Shown here: positions 52,631 through 61,652 of the stretch, piece after piece
How positions within the stretch are numbered: the stretch's first letter is position 1
Layout of the letters: every line of letters begins with the position of its first letter
From: Haliscomenobacter sp040401995
GTDB taxonomy: Bacteria > Bacteroidota > Bacteroidia > Chitinophagales > Saprospiraceae
NCBI GenBank assembly: GCA_040401995.1
Contig: JBBANM010000020.1
Coordinates: 18,740-82,739, forward strand
Direction of reading: 5' to 3'
Length of the DNA stretch: 64,000 nt
Notes under the pieces: model-generated
Databases searched by the model: none
Seen by the model: only the letters and a program-made list of their open reading frames with translations
What the model was told of the DNA's origin: nothing
Translations under genes and position numbers: made by a program

Positions 52631-52786
52631 GGAACGGGTGAATAATAAGTGCTCGTTTGTCCGCCGCTATTTTGCTGCCAATCAACTATCTTTTGAGGCG
52701 CAATGTGGGGCATTGTAACGAAAAAGATAGGAAGAGTGGCAATAAAATAGCAAGGCAAAAGTGAGCGCTTATTGTTTAACCGGTCC
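52631..52786. repeat. Family B fold-back element, left copy
   Basis: 156 bp imperfect palindrome. Left half GGAACGGGTGAATAATAAGTGCTC and right half GAGCGCTTATTGTTTAACCGGTCC pair, as do GCTATTTTGCTGCCAATC with GGCAATAAAATAGC, and the centre is CAATGtggggCATTG inside CTATCTTTT/AAAAAGATAG. The inner 125 bp (52631-52755) match the reverse complement of 60163-60288 almost base for base. The right end touches the TAG stop codon of cusB. Confidence 0.9.
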
Positions 52787-54516
52787 TAAGGCAGTGAATC
52801 TTTCACATACCCGCAGGTCAGCATTTTTTTTCCAAAGTAAGGATTCAATACTTTTTTTTCCTCGCTTAACCAATCGGCGCCCTTATTGTCAAAAGCCATC
52901 GGGCAATGCTGTACATAAAGTGCAGCGCCATGAATCCCCAGTTTTTTGACCAATTCAATCATTACTTGAGATAAAAAATCGAATTGTTTGCGTTGTGTCT
53001 CCAAATCGGTTGCACCCTGGATTTTGCTGGCGTGGGTGGTCAAGTTTTTTTGTTGTTGCTGCCAATGTGTTTTTGCTTCCGTGCTTAAATCACTGATCGG
53101 AACCTTATTGATGAGCTTTAAAAACACTTGCGCTTGCTGGCTAACTTTTGCCGCATCGGAAGCCACCAAAGCATCTTTCAAGTCCAAATAACTATCCAGC
53201 AATGGTTTGAATTGCTTTTCAAAGTTAACAGAAGAAACTTGAACAACCTTTTCCTCAGGGACTTTCTCCATTATTTCTCCATCGACCATGCGGTTCATCA
53301 TGCTGGATTGGTTGTTGATCTGCGCGGCGGCATCAATCACAAATGCGCCATTGACCACTACTTCCTCGCCGGGTTGCAAGCCCTTTTCAATGAGGTACCC
53401 ATTTGCCGTAGCATCTCCCAATTCTACTTCGCGGAATTCAAAAGAAGGCAGCGAAACATCCGGTACTTTGACATACACTACCGAGCGCTTCCCGGTCCAC
53501 AAAACTGCGGTTTTGGGAACCACCAATTGGTTGGTCGTAGGTCCTGCTTTTGATGTCAATTCGCCGCGTATAAACATTTCCGGTTTCAGCGCGCCGCGAT
53601 TATTGACCAATTCACCCCGTACCGATGCAGTTCGCGACATAGGATCAATCAACGGATCTATAAAGGAAATGCGGGCGCTGAAAGTTTGATTGGGCAGTGC
53701 AGGCGTAGTAAATTGTACCACCGCACCTAAGCGAATATCGGGCAAATCCGTTTCGTAGGCTTCAAATACTGCCCACAATCGGCGCAAATCCATCAATTCC
53801 AGCAATGGGCTACCTGCTTCGAGATAATCGCCAACGGCTACTTCGCGGTTCATAACCACCCCATCTCGATCGGCGCGAACTACGATTTCGCGTTGTGGTT
53901 TACCGCTGTCTTCGACTTGCTGAATAAACGTATCCGAAATTTTCCAAAACCGGATGCGGTTGCGGGCCGCTTCAGCCAAATCGCTGTTTTTGCCTTTGAA
54001 TCGGATGGCTTCCAAAAGCTCTTGCTGGGCAGTGAACAATAGCGGGGCGTATAAACGTGCCAGCGGCTGACCTTTGCGCACCGTCTCGCCTGTATACGTG
54101 ACAAATAATTGCTCAATTCGGCCTGGAACATGCGCAACTTGACTAGCGGCAGTGCGCTCGTCTACTTGGATTTTGCCGCTGAGCAGTACTTTTTTTCCAA
54201 GCACAGCGCCTTGTCCGACAACCTGAGTCTGGATGTCGGCAATTTTTATGGCTTCTGCTGATAGCTCCAAAATTGTGTTGCCTTTTTTTCCAGTTTCCGC
54301 AACCGGCACCAGATCCATTCCGCAGATGGGGCAGGAACCCGGCTCAGGCTGCCTGATTTGGGGATCCATGGTGCAAGTGTACTCTACTGCTGCAATGGGG
54401 CTGGTTGTAGCGGCGGGTTCAGCGGTTTTTTTGGCGCTAAAAACAAGGTACCCGATCCCTAAACCACCTAAAATGGATAACACGATGGTTAAGGCAAAAA
54501 TTATTTTACGGTTCAT
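52786..54516 (-). CDS. CusB-type periplasmic adaptor of RND metal efflux with HMBD and DUF3347
   Basis: 576 residues. An N-terminal membrane helix (about 7-27) is followed by a heavy-metal-binding domain (TMDPQIRQPEPGSCPICGM; Cys48, Cys62, Cys65), then barrel-sandwich, beta-barrel and membrane-proximal domains (AHVPGRIEQLFVTYTGETVRKGQPLARLYAPLL) and a C-terminal DUF3347-like domain (about 420-560, KQFKPLLDSYLDLKDALVASD). It links the inner-membrane pump to the TolC-type channel. The stop TAG merges with a family B element; an element remnant lies upstream of the start. Confidence 0.92.
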   Translation of the reverse strand: MNRKIIFALTIVLSILGGLGIGYLVFSAKKTAEPAATTSPIAAVEYTCTMDPQIRQPEPGSCPICGMDLVPVAETGKKGNTILELSAEAIKIADIQTQVVGQGAVLGKKVLLSGKIQVDERTAASQVAHVPGRIEQLFVTYTGETVRKGQPLARLYAPLLFTAQQELLEAIRFKGKNSDLAEAARNRIRFWKISDTFIQQVEDSGKPQREIVVRADRDGVVMNREVAVGDYLEAGSPLLELMDLRRLWAVFEAYETDLPDIRLGAVVQFTTPALPNQTFSARISFIDPLIDPMSRTASVRGELVNNRGALKPEMFIRGELTSKAGPTTNQLVVPKTAVLWTGKRSVVYVKVPDVSLPSFEFREVELGDATANGYLIEKGLQPGEEVVVNGAFVIDAAAQINNQSSMMNRMVDGEIMEKVPEEKVVQVSSVNFEKQFKPLLDSYLDLKDALVASDAAKVSQQAQVFLKLINKVPISDLSTEAKTHWQQQQKNLTTHASKIQGATDLETQRKQFDFLSQVMIELVKKLGIHGAALYVQHCPMAFDNKGADWLSEEKKVLNPYFGKKMLTCGYVKDSLP

Positions 54517-54526
54517 GATGATGATT

Positions 54527-54588
54527 TTAGAATGTGTTTGGATTTTTTATTCGCGCTGCAAATGGCCAAAATTCAATCACACGCTTAA
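54527..54588. repeat. Family A fold-back element, copy 10 (deleted remnant)
   Basis: Left arm GAATGTGTTTGGATTTTTTATTCGCGCTGCAAATGGCCAAAATTC then directly ATTGAATC-like junction and end CACACGC, with TTA on the left and TTA on the right. It overlaps the stop codon (TAA, minus strand, 54585-54587) of the TolC-type gene and lies 11 bp before the cusB start. Confidence 0.8.
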
Positions 54589-55838
54589 GGTTGAATCAAT
54601 TTTTCCAGCATTGCCTTGGCACGCTGACTTTCAACAATAGCTTCCAACTGCAGCATTTGATAATCTTGTAGCAGCAGGTAATTGTCGAGCAGATCATCCA
54701 GTCGGTTGTTGGAATTGCTGATATTGGCTTCTTGTAAGCGAATCACCGCCTGTACGGTTTTGATTTGCTCTTGGTAAAAAAGCAGGTTCAATCGCGCCGA
54801 CTCATGATCGGTAAATGCCTGCTGGATTTGGGAAGAAAAATCATTCATCACCGCTTGTTTTTCCTGTTGAATGGCAGTTTGGCGGTACTCTTCCTCGCGT
54901 TGTTTTGCACCATATTTTTGGCGGTAAATGGGCAAACGAACGGTTACCTTGGGCATCACCATATCCAAACCGTTGGTGCTGCTCCCATCGCGTCCAACTA
55001 CTTTTTGCATCACCACATAATCAACTCCAAAGCCAATATCTGGGCGACTCGACAAGCGGTTAAGCGCCAGATTTTGCCGTGATACTTCTTGCTCATACCG
55101 TAAGGCTTGTAATTCTGGATGAGTGCGTTGCGCCAATGCCAAAATGGAATCCTTGGAAAGTGGTAATTCGGCAAAACCCAAAGAATCCTGAACCACCACG
55201 GTTGCATCGCTCGGCGCATTGCGGGTTTGATTAAGCACGGCTAAGGGTTTTTGCCGATTATTGGTCAATAAAATGATGCGTTGTTCCACCTCGCGTTGTC
55301 GGAGCTGGAGGCGCAGGGCATCCTGCACGCTGGCCGCTCCTGTAGCCTGGCGGTTAGTAAGGAGGCGCTCTAGGATGGCAAAAAGCTCTAAATTCCGTGC
55401 CAGGACTTTTTTATTTTTTTCCACCAAGTACAAATCCAAATACGCCAATCGTACGGTATTGGCAATAGACAGCGCCTCCACTTGCGCCCGCTCGTAAACC
55501 ACTCGGGCTTCCGCTACGGCAACTGAACTCCGGGTTGCCAGCGTTCCGCGCCAAGGAAACATTTGCATGACGCCAAAAAAAGCCGTTTGCTCCCAGGTAC
55601 GCGTACGAATCGGCAAAGTCTGGAAACTAGCCGAAAACTGCGGATCATCTAATTGCTTGACCTGCCCCTGGCGTTCAAGGGTTGCCTGATAATTGGTGTA
55701 GAGCGATTGCAAACGCGGGTTGCTGCGCAGCGCTTGCCCGATGAGTGTATCCAAAGGCTGGGCATGCGCGCTTAATGACAGCAAAATCAATATCGTCAAG
55801 AGCCCAATTGGCTTCCTTTTTTTATTTTTATTCCACAT
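54585..55838 (-). CDS. TolC family outer-membrane factor of the RND efflux system
   Basis: 417 residues from ATG at 55838. Signal peptide (IGLLTILILLSLSAHAQ). Long coiled-coil helices (for example RTWEQTAFFGVMQMFPWRG, LSIANTVRLAYLDLYLVEKNKK, QEANISNSNNRLDDLLDNYLL) fit the TolC/OEP family. The start overlaps the end of cusA by 11 bp and is preceded by GGAGGT five bases before the ATG, a clear Shine-Dalgarno sequence that is rare in this window. It forms the outer-membrane channel of the pump. Confidence 0.9.
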   Translation of the reverse strand: MWNKNKKRKPIGLLTILILLSLSAHAQPLDTLIGQALRSNPRLQSLYTNYQATLERQGQVKQLDDPQFSASFQTLPIRTRTWEQTAFFGVMQMFPWRGTLATRSSVAVAEARVVYERAQVEALSIANTVRLAYLDLYLVEKNKKVLARNLELFAILERLLTNRQATGAASVQDALRLQLRQREVEQRIILLTNNRQKPLAVLNQTRNAPSDATVVVQDSLGFAELPLSKDSILALAQRTHPELQALRYEQEVSRQNLALNRLSSRPDIGFGVDYVVMQKVVGRDGSSTNGLDMVMPKVTVRLPIYRQKYGAKQREEEYRQTAIQQEKQAVMNDFSSQIQQAFTDHESARLNLLFYQEQIKTVQAVIRLQEANISNSNNRLDDLLDNYLLLQDYQMLQLEAIVESQRAKAMLEKLIQP

Positions 55839-58800
55839 GGTTACCTCCTTTTTGAAAACGCCAGCGCCATTCTTGCCACAAGCAAAACAGCACTGGTACA
55901 ATGAAAATGGAAATCATTTCAATAAACAAACCGCCAAACGCTGGAATGGCCATGGGCGCCATGATATCGGAGCCACGGCCGGTTGACGTCAGAATGGGTA
56001 AAAAACCGAGTAATGTAGTGGCGGTTACCATCATGGCGGGCCGAATTCGACGCATGGCGCCATCCACCACGGTGCTGCGAATATCCGCGATGCTATTGGG
56101 TTTGTCGCGGTGGAAACGCTCTTTGAGGTAGGTCGCCATTAGCACGCCATCGTCGGTAACGATGCCAAATAATGCCAAAAAGCCTACCCACACCGCGACG
56201 CTTAAATTCACCTGGTGGACTTGAAACAAGGTTCGCAGGTTTTCTCCCAACAGGTTTACATCCAAAAACCAAGATTGGCCGTACAACCAGATCAAGATAA
56301 ATCCGCCAGCAAAAGCCACAATGACGCCAGTGAATACCATTAACGATAGGATCACCGAACGGAATTCCAAGTACTGAATGAGCAAAATGATGAGCAAAGT
56401 GAGTGGTAAGATGATGGCCAAGCGCTGATTGGCTCGCACATTGTTTTCGTAGTTTCCAGCAAAACGGTAACTCACTGCCTTGGGCACCGTCAACGCGCCC
56501 GCAGCTATTTTGGCAGTTAAGTATTTTTGGGCATTTTTGACCACATCCATTTCAGCGTAAACATCCTCTTTGTCAAATAAGACATAACCCACCAAAAAAC
56601 CGTCTTCACTTTTAATCATTTGCGGCCCTTGTCGGTATTGGATATGAGTCAACTCGCTGAGGGGAATTTGCGCATTGCTGCTTTTGGAGGGGATAAAAAT
56701 GCGTTGTACCAGCTCCGGATCATTGCGCAATTCACGAGGATAGCGCAGGCGAATGGCATAGCGCTCCCGGCCTTCTACGGTTTGTGTCAACGCTGTACCA
56801 CCCAAGGCCGTTTCGATTTGGTTTTGCACTTCAGCGATGCTTAGGCCGTGGCGAGCAATGGCCGCTCGGTCAATTTCCAATTCCAAGTAAGGTTTCCCGA
56901 CAATGCGATCAGCAAAAACCGCTGCGTCTTTTACCCCTTCTACTTCGCGCAGCAGTTTTTCCAATTCCAAACCAAACGCCTCGATTGTTGCTAAGTCAGG
57001 GCCTTTGATTTTAATCCCCATGGGTGCGCGCATACCAGTTTGCAGCATGATGAGCCGCGTTTGAATGGGTTGCAATTTGGGCGCTGAAGTAAGTCCAGGA
57101 AACGTAGTTGCCCGCGTGATCTCGTTCCAAATGTCGTTGGGTGTATGGATATGATCGCGCCATTGCCGGAAATACTGCCCTTTGGGGTCTAGGATCAGAT
57201 TCCCTTCTTTAGTGTAGACATATTTTCCTTGCGCATCCACTTTAAAGCGCTGCCGGCGCCCATCTTCATCGGTTTTGTATTCCGATTTGTAGGCAATTAG
57301 GTTTTCATACATCCCCAATGGCGCAGGATCCAGCGCACTTTCTACCCGACCTGCTTTACCGACTACGTGCTCTACTTCAGGTATTGCGGTGGCTGCCATA
57401 TCGAGCAGACGCAAATTTTTGGCCACCTCCTGCGAGCCCGCGTGAGGCATGGCGGTAGGCATGAGCAGGAACGAGCCTTCGTCCAATGCCGGCATGAATT
57501 CTTGGCCGGTATGTTGAAAAATGAAAAATCCGGCCGTTACAATGCCCACTGGAATCAATAAAAACAAAGCTTTGAAGGCCAGAAAAAACTGCAACACGCC
57601 TCGATATATCAAGGTAATCCAGTACAAGAAACCCAGCAAGCCGCCAATAACAAAAGCCACCACAAGGAAATTGGTTAAAAAACTATGCCGTGCGCCCAAG
57701 GGCATCCACATGTCGGCAATCAAATACAGCGCCATCCCAGCATAAATCAGGTTGACGCCCAGTTCGATGTATTTTTGGTATTGAACGGGAAGAAAGTCAT
57801 GTAGTAAAATAGACAAACAACCGGTCACTGCTGCTGTTCCTAAAACCATTGCTAAGTAAGAATCGCCCCAACTGGAAAGGAAAACCGCTCCTACTCCAAG
57901 CAGGCCATAAATTAGCCACTGCATGAGCTTCCGGGGTTTTTTAAACGAAAAAACCGCGTGCGCCAATGCTGGCAAAACGATGATCGCCAAAGCAATAGCG
58001 GCTCCTAAAGCAAAAGTTTTGGTAAAAGCCAGCGGTCGAAACAGTTTCCCCTCGGCACCTTCCAGTGCAAAAACCGGTAAAAAACTGACGATGGTGGTCA
58101 ATACTGCGGCTACCATGGCGCCGCCTACTTCGGTGGTGGCATGGTCGATGCGTTGCAAGATGGTTTCTTCAGGCGGACCGTTTTCAATGCGGTGTACAAT
58201 GCCTTCCGACATCACTATGCCTACGTCTACCATTGTTCCGATGGCAATGGCAATACCCGATAAGGCTACTATATTGGCATCCACGCCAAAAAACTTCATG
58301 GCAATAAAAGTCATCAACACCGCGATCGGCAACAAACCAGATACCACCAAGGAAGCCCTTAAGTTGAACAAGAGTAGAATGATTACGATGGTCGTTACCA
58401 ATATCTCTTGGACGAGGTTGCTGTACAGCGTACCTAAGGTTTCTTGAATCAAACCGCTACGGTCGTAAAACGGTATAATTTTAACCGAGGAGCGGGTTCC
58501 GTTGGCTAGCATTTTACTCGGCAATCCAGGTTCTATTTCTTTGATGCGCTCCTTTACCTGGCGAATCACATCCATGGGGTTGGAGCCAAAGCGGGCTACC
58601 ACCACCCCGCCAACGGCTTCGGCGCCACCTTTGTCGAGGATACCCCGCCGCGCTGCCGGACCAATGTTGACATGCGCCAAATCGCCAATACGGATGGGTA
58701 TGTTGTTGTTGACCGTTACCACCGTTTGCTCGATGTCCTCAATTTTTTTGACATAGCCCAATCCGCGGACAAAATATTCCGCTAGGTTGATTTCCATAGT

Positions 58801-59514
58801 TTGTGCGCCAACGTCAATGTTGGATTGTCGAATGGCGTCCATTACTTGCTCCAAAGGGATGTTGTAGATGCGCAATTTATCGGGGTCGATGTCAACTTGG
58901 TACTCCTTCACATAGCCACCAATGGAAGCGACTTCTGCTACGCCACGCGCCGAAGCCAATCCATACCGAACATAATAATCCTGAATGGATCGCAGTTCAT
59001 GGGGATCCCAGCCGCCAGTGGGTTTGCCGCGCTCATCTCTACCCTCCAAGGTGTACCAATAAATTTGCCCCAATCCTGTTGCGTCGGGGCCCAGACTGGG
59101 TTGCACTCCTTGGGGAAGCAACTGTGGCGGTAAGGCGTTCAATTTTTCCAAAATCCGCGAGCGGCTCCAGTAAAAATCAATTTTATCTTCAAAAATGATG
59201 TAGATACTCGAGAAACCAAACATGGAGTTGGAGCGCACGTTTTTCACCCCCGGTAAGCCCAGCAAAGCCGTAGTCAGCGGGTAAGAAATTTGATTTTCTA
59301 CATCGGTAGGCGAGCGCCCTGGCCACTCAGTAAATACAATTTGCTGATTCTCGCCAATGTCAGGGATCGCGTCCACGGGTACGGGATCGCGCGGGAGCCA
59401 CGACCAGTGAAAGTTAAACGGCGCGTTGATTAAGCCCCAAACCGAAAAAAGCAACAGAAACAAAAAAGCAAAAAGCTTATTGTGTAGAAAAAAACGAATG
59501 ATCGAATTCAACAT
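55828..59514 (-). CDS. CusA/CzcA-type RND heavy-metal efflux pump
   Basis: 1228 residues, inner-membrane proton/metal antiporter. Family blocks: IPDIGENQQIVFTEWPGRSP, VVARFGSNPMDVIRQVKERI, GIAIAIGTMVDVGIVMSEG, MPALDEGSFLLMPT, SDIMAPMAIPAFGGL. It is about 150 residues longer than ordinary CusA/CzcA because a hydrophobic segment (about 540-660, several extra helices) follows the first membrane bundle. The heavy-metal-binding partner domains of CusB and the HMBD lipoprotein argue for copper/silver; Zn/Co/Cd pumping is not excluded. Confidence 0.95.
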   Translation of the reverse strand: MLNSIIRFFLHNKLFAFLFLLLFSVWGLINAPFNFHWSWLPRDPVPVDAIPDIGENQQIVFTEWPGRSPTDVENQISYPLTTALLGLPGVKNVRSNSMFGFSSIYIIFEDKIDFYWSRSRILEKLNALPPQLLPQGVQPSLGPDATGLGQIYWYTLEGRDERGKPTGGWDPHELRSIQDYYVRYGLASARGVAEVASIGGYVKEYQVDIDPDKLRIYNIPLEQVMDAIRQSNIDVGAQTMEINLAEYFVRGLGYVKKIEDIEQTVVTVNNNIPIRIGDLAHVNIGPAARRGILDKGGAEAVGGVVVARFGSNPMDVIRQVKERIKEIEPGLPSKMLANGTRSSVKIIPFYDRSGLIQETLGTLYSNLVQEILVTTIVIILLLFNLRASLVVSGLLPIAVLMTFIAMKFFGVDANIVALSGIAIAIGTMVDVGIVMSEGIVHRIENGPPEETILQRIDHATTEVGGAMVAAVLTTIVSFLPVFALEGAEGKLFRPLAFTKTFALGAAIALAIIVLPALAHAVFSFKKPRKLMQWLIYGLLGVGAVFLSSWGDSYLAMVLGTAAVTGCLSILLHDFLPVQYQKYIELGVNLIYAGMALYLIADMWMPLGARHSFLTNFLVVAFVIGGLLGFLYWITLIYRGVLQFFLAFKALFLLIPVGIVTAGFFIFQHTGQEFMPALDEGSFLLMPTAMPHAGSQEVAKNLRLLDMAATAIPEVEHVVGKAGRVESALDPAPLGMYENLIAYKSEYKTDEDGRRQRFKVDAQGKYVYTKEGNLILDPKGQYFRQWRDHIHTPNDIWNEITRATTFPGLTSAPKLQPIQTRLIMLQTGMRAPMGIKIKGPDLATIEAFGLELEKLLREVEGVKDAAVFADRIVGKPYLELEIDRAAIARHGLSIAEVQNQIETALGGTALTQTVEGRERYAIRLRYPRELRNDPELVQRIFIPSKSSNAQIPLSELTHIQYRQGPQMIKSEDGFLVGYVLFDKEDVYAEMDVVKNAQKYLTAKIAAGALTVPKAVSYRFAGNYENNVRANQRLAIILPLTLLIILLIQYLEFRSVILSLMVFTGVIVAFAGGFILIWLYGQSWFLDVNLLGENLRTLFQVHQVNLSVAVWVGFLALFGIVTDDGVLMATYLKERFHRDKPNSIADIRSTVVDGAMRRIRPAMMVTATTLLGFLPILTSTGRGSDIMAPMAIPAFGGLFIEMISIFIVPVLFCLWQEWRWRFQKGGNHVE

Positions 59515-59611
59515 GATGGGATGTTGCCATTGTGCTAATAAAAAAAAAATTTAGCCTGCTCATGTCACGTAGACACAACCTCATTTCAAAAAATAGCAGC
59601 AAAGCAATGGC

Positions 59612-60046
59612 CTAACAACGAAAAACCTGCAAGTAAGCCTGAGGGTGGCTCCTCGTGGCAGGAATGGGTGGTTTGTAGTATTGAAAAAGAAAAGTGGGAT
59701 TAAAAAAAGAAGCTTGGGGAAGTTGCCAAAAAGCGATTGGCGTTGGCGTCCAATCCAAAACGACTTTGATCTCAGGCAACCCTAGTTGAGGACTAGATTT
59801 TTTGTCATTCAATTGGATAAAAGCAGCCTCATCATCGCAGCAATCTTTTTGCTGCATGGCACTGCCGCCCATCAAAGAAAAACAGTTGATATTGGCGTCG
59901 GTATCTTCGCCAACACATTCTTCGGGTTCCACAAACAAAGCTACTGAACGCAAAATTCCACAACAATAATGCTTGTTCACCACCACTCCTGAAGAGCTGA
60001 TGAACACCGTTAATGCCAAGAATAGGTGCCCAATTTTTTGAAACAT
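59612..60046 (-). CDS. HYC_CC_PP family protein of the metal-efflux operon
   Basis: 144 residues with signal peptide (about 1-20). The three marks of the family are present: HYC in VNKHYCCG (about 25-32), CC in QKDCCDDEA, and PP in YYKPPIPATR. Many Bacteroidota metal-efflux operons begin with such a small protein, and its paired Cys and His residues suggest periplasmic metal binding. It is the first gene of the operon, followed by cusA after 97 bp; its own promoter lies near or within the family B element. Confidence 0.85.
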   Translation of the reverse strand: MFQKIGHLFLALTVFISSSGVVVNKHYCCGILRSVALFVEPEECVGEDTDANINCFSLMGGSAMQQKDCCDDEAAFIQLNDKKSSPQLGLPEIKVVLDWTPTPIAFWQLPQASFFNPTFLFQYYKPPIPATRSHPQAYLQVFRC

Positions 60047-60131
60047 CGAAGCTTGTGTTATAAAAGAAAGACAAAACTAAGGGATTTAACTCCCTTAGTC
60101 AAGTCTTTTTGTCATTGGATATGCGGGTTAA

Positions 60132-60288
60132 AGAACCGTCAAACAATACAAGTCCACTTTCCCCTTGCTCTTTCACTGCCACTCTTCCTATCTTTTTCGT
60201 TACAATGCCCCACATTGCGCCTCAAAAGATAGTCGATTGGCAGCAAAATAGCAGCGGCTAAAATGGACTTTTATTATTCGCCCGTTCC
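60132..60288. repeat. Family B fold-back element, right copy (inverted)
   Basis: 157-bp imperfect palindrome (AGAACCG..CAAACAATACAAGTCCA pairs with TGGACTTTTATTATTCGCCCGTTCC), inverse of the copy at 52631 over its inner 125 bp with more than about 85 percent identity by eye. Its right end touches the TAG stop codon of the phosphodiesterase gene. It also lies upstream of the metal operon, so it can contain or shield the operon promoter. Confidence 0.9.
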
Positions 60289-61580
60289 TAATTATCATTC
60301 TTGCCCACGTCGATCCATTTTTTTCCTTTCAAAATGCCATTTACGATTTTTTCGTCCCCATGATTATTGGCTGGTTGAAGCCCCAAAATGGTGCAAATCA
60401 ATTTGTACACATTTACATTTTCAAAGGAAGGAACGGTTTTTCCAACAGCAAATGCCGGTCCTTTGGCCAAGAAAATAGCCCGCATGTTGACTTCGTCGTT
60501 GTCCCAGCCGTGAGCGCCTTTGATAAGCGTATTTTTCTGTCTTTGAAAATTGCTTCTCGTAGTATTGTACCAGGGTTCCTCAGCCACCACCACCACATCA
60601 CCAATACGGCGGTTGTCGCGAAAATGCCAGCGCTCTGGAGTCTCACTTTTTTTGAATACCTGAAAATGGGGATGTGGCTTGCTGTTAAAGCCAGCCAGCA
60701 GGGAATCCATTTTTTCTGGTTTGGCAAAAAAGTGGGTTACTTCGCCCCAAAGCGTACGGCTAGCCCAATCGGTATTGATGTAGTCGTCCAAAAAATTAAT
60801 CCTTTCCGTACTTAGCGCATCCATACCGTGGTCAGATACAACGATGAAGTTGACTTGATTTTGCAAATTGCGTTTTTCGACACCCTGTACCAATTGATTT
60901 ATATAGCTATCCACATACTTGGCGGCAACGCGCACCGAATCAGACGCAGGGCCGTAGCTATGCCCCATTGCATCAGTTTTGCTAAAATACATGGTGATCA
61001 AATGCGGCTGACGGGCGGCAGGCAAATCCAACCAACTCAATACAGTATCCACTCGATTGCGGTAAGGCTCGTCGTTGTTGTAAGGTTTCCAAAAACTAGG
61101 CCGCATGCCATTGATATCAGCTTCTGAACCAGGCCAGAAAAAACAAGCCGCTTTTACGCCCTGTTTTTCGGCGGTATTCCAAACTGGTTCGCCACCCCAC
61201 CAACGTGCTTTGGTGTTTTCTTCTTTATTGGCCAGACTGAATTGCGCCTTGAATTCCGGATCGTAGATGTTGTTACCCACAATACCATGTTCGGCAGGAT
61301 AAAGCCCGGTAACAATGCTGTAGTGGTTGGGGAAAGTAAGCGAAGGAAATACCGGTTTCATCCATTCAGCCTGAACGCCGTTTTGCGCTAGTTTTTGCAA
61401 AGTGGGCACCTCCATGGTTTTGAGGTAATCGCTCCGAAAACCATCCAGCGAGATGAGAATGACAATCGGTTGCTTGACGTTTTTTTGATTGACAATCCCC
61501 GTTCGCGTGCTGGAGCAACCCCAGATCAAGCACAAACTGAGCAGGAGGCAAAGGGGTGAAAAAAAGCGTAATGGAAACAT
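60288..61580 (-). CDS. Ectonucleotide pyrophosphatase/phosphodiesterase (type I), lipoprotein
   Basis: 430 residues. Lipobox LIWGC, Cys22, so outside the inner membrane. ENPP metal and nucleophile blocks: ISLDGFRSDYL (Asp), PVFPSLTFPNHYSIVTG (Thr nucleophile), FSKTDAMGHSYGPAS and VVSDHGMDAL. Members hydrolyse nucleotides, sugar-nucleotides or lysophospholipids; which applies here is not known. Its stop TAG merges with a family B element, as for cusB. Confidence 0.92.
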   Translation of the reverse strand: MFPLRFFSPLCLLLSLCLIWGCSSTRTGIVNQKNVKQPIVILISLDGFRSDYLKTMEVPTLQKLAQNGVQAEWMKPVFPSLTFPNHYSIVTGLYPAEHGIVGNNIYDPEFKAQFSLANKEENTKARWWGGEPVWNTAEKQGVKAACFFWPGSEADINGMRPSFWKPYNNDEPYRNRVDTVLSWLDLPAARQPHLITMYFSKTDAMGHSYGPASDSVRVAAKYVDSYINQLVQGVEKRNLQNQVNFIVVSDHGMDALSTERINFLDDYINTDWASRTLWGEVTHFFAKPEKMDSLLAGFNSKPHPHFQVFKKSETPERWHFRDNRRIGDVVVVAEEPWYNTTRSNFQRQKNTLIKGAHGWDNDEVNMRAIFLAKGPAFAVGKTVPSFENVNVYKLICTILGLQPANNHGDEKIVNGILKGKKWIDVGKNDN

Positions 61581-61633
61581 GTTGGTCTTTTTTTGGCGGT
61601 CAAGCCGTTGGTGATATGGATTCGATAGATTCT

Positions 61634-61648
61634 TCTGAACAAGCTTTA
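61634..61648. repeat. Possible end fragment of family A element
   Basis: CTGAACAAGCTTTAA resembles the right end (CTGAACAAGCTCTAA) of the GAGCTTGTTCAG subtype at 29106 and 5379. Only 15 bases, so it may be chance. It lies near the stop of the RNA methyltransferase gene. Confidence 0.3.
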
Positions 61649-61652
61649 AACG

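Noticed and set aside
57923..58447. Plus-strand frame of 174 codons opposite cusA
   Set aside because: Lys/Ser-rich shadow of the pump gene with no recognisable pattern.
52631..60288. Family B copies as the terminal repeats of one composite transposon
   Set aside because: No transposase lies between them and each copy is a full palindrome on its own, so two separate insertions are equally likely; kept only as a finding.
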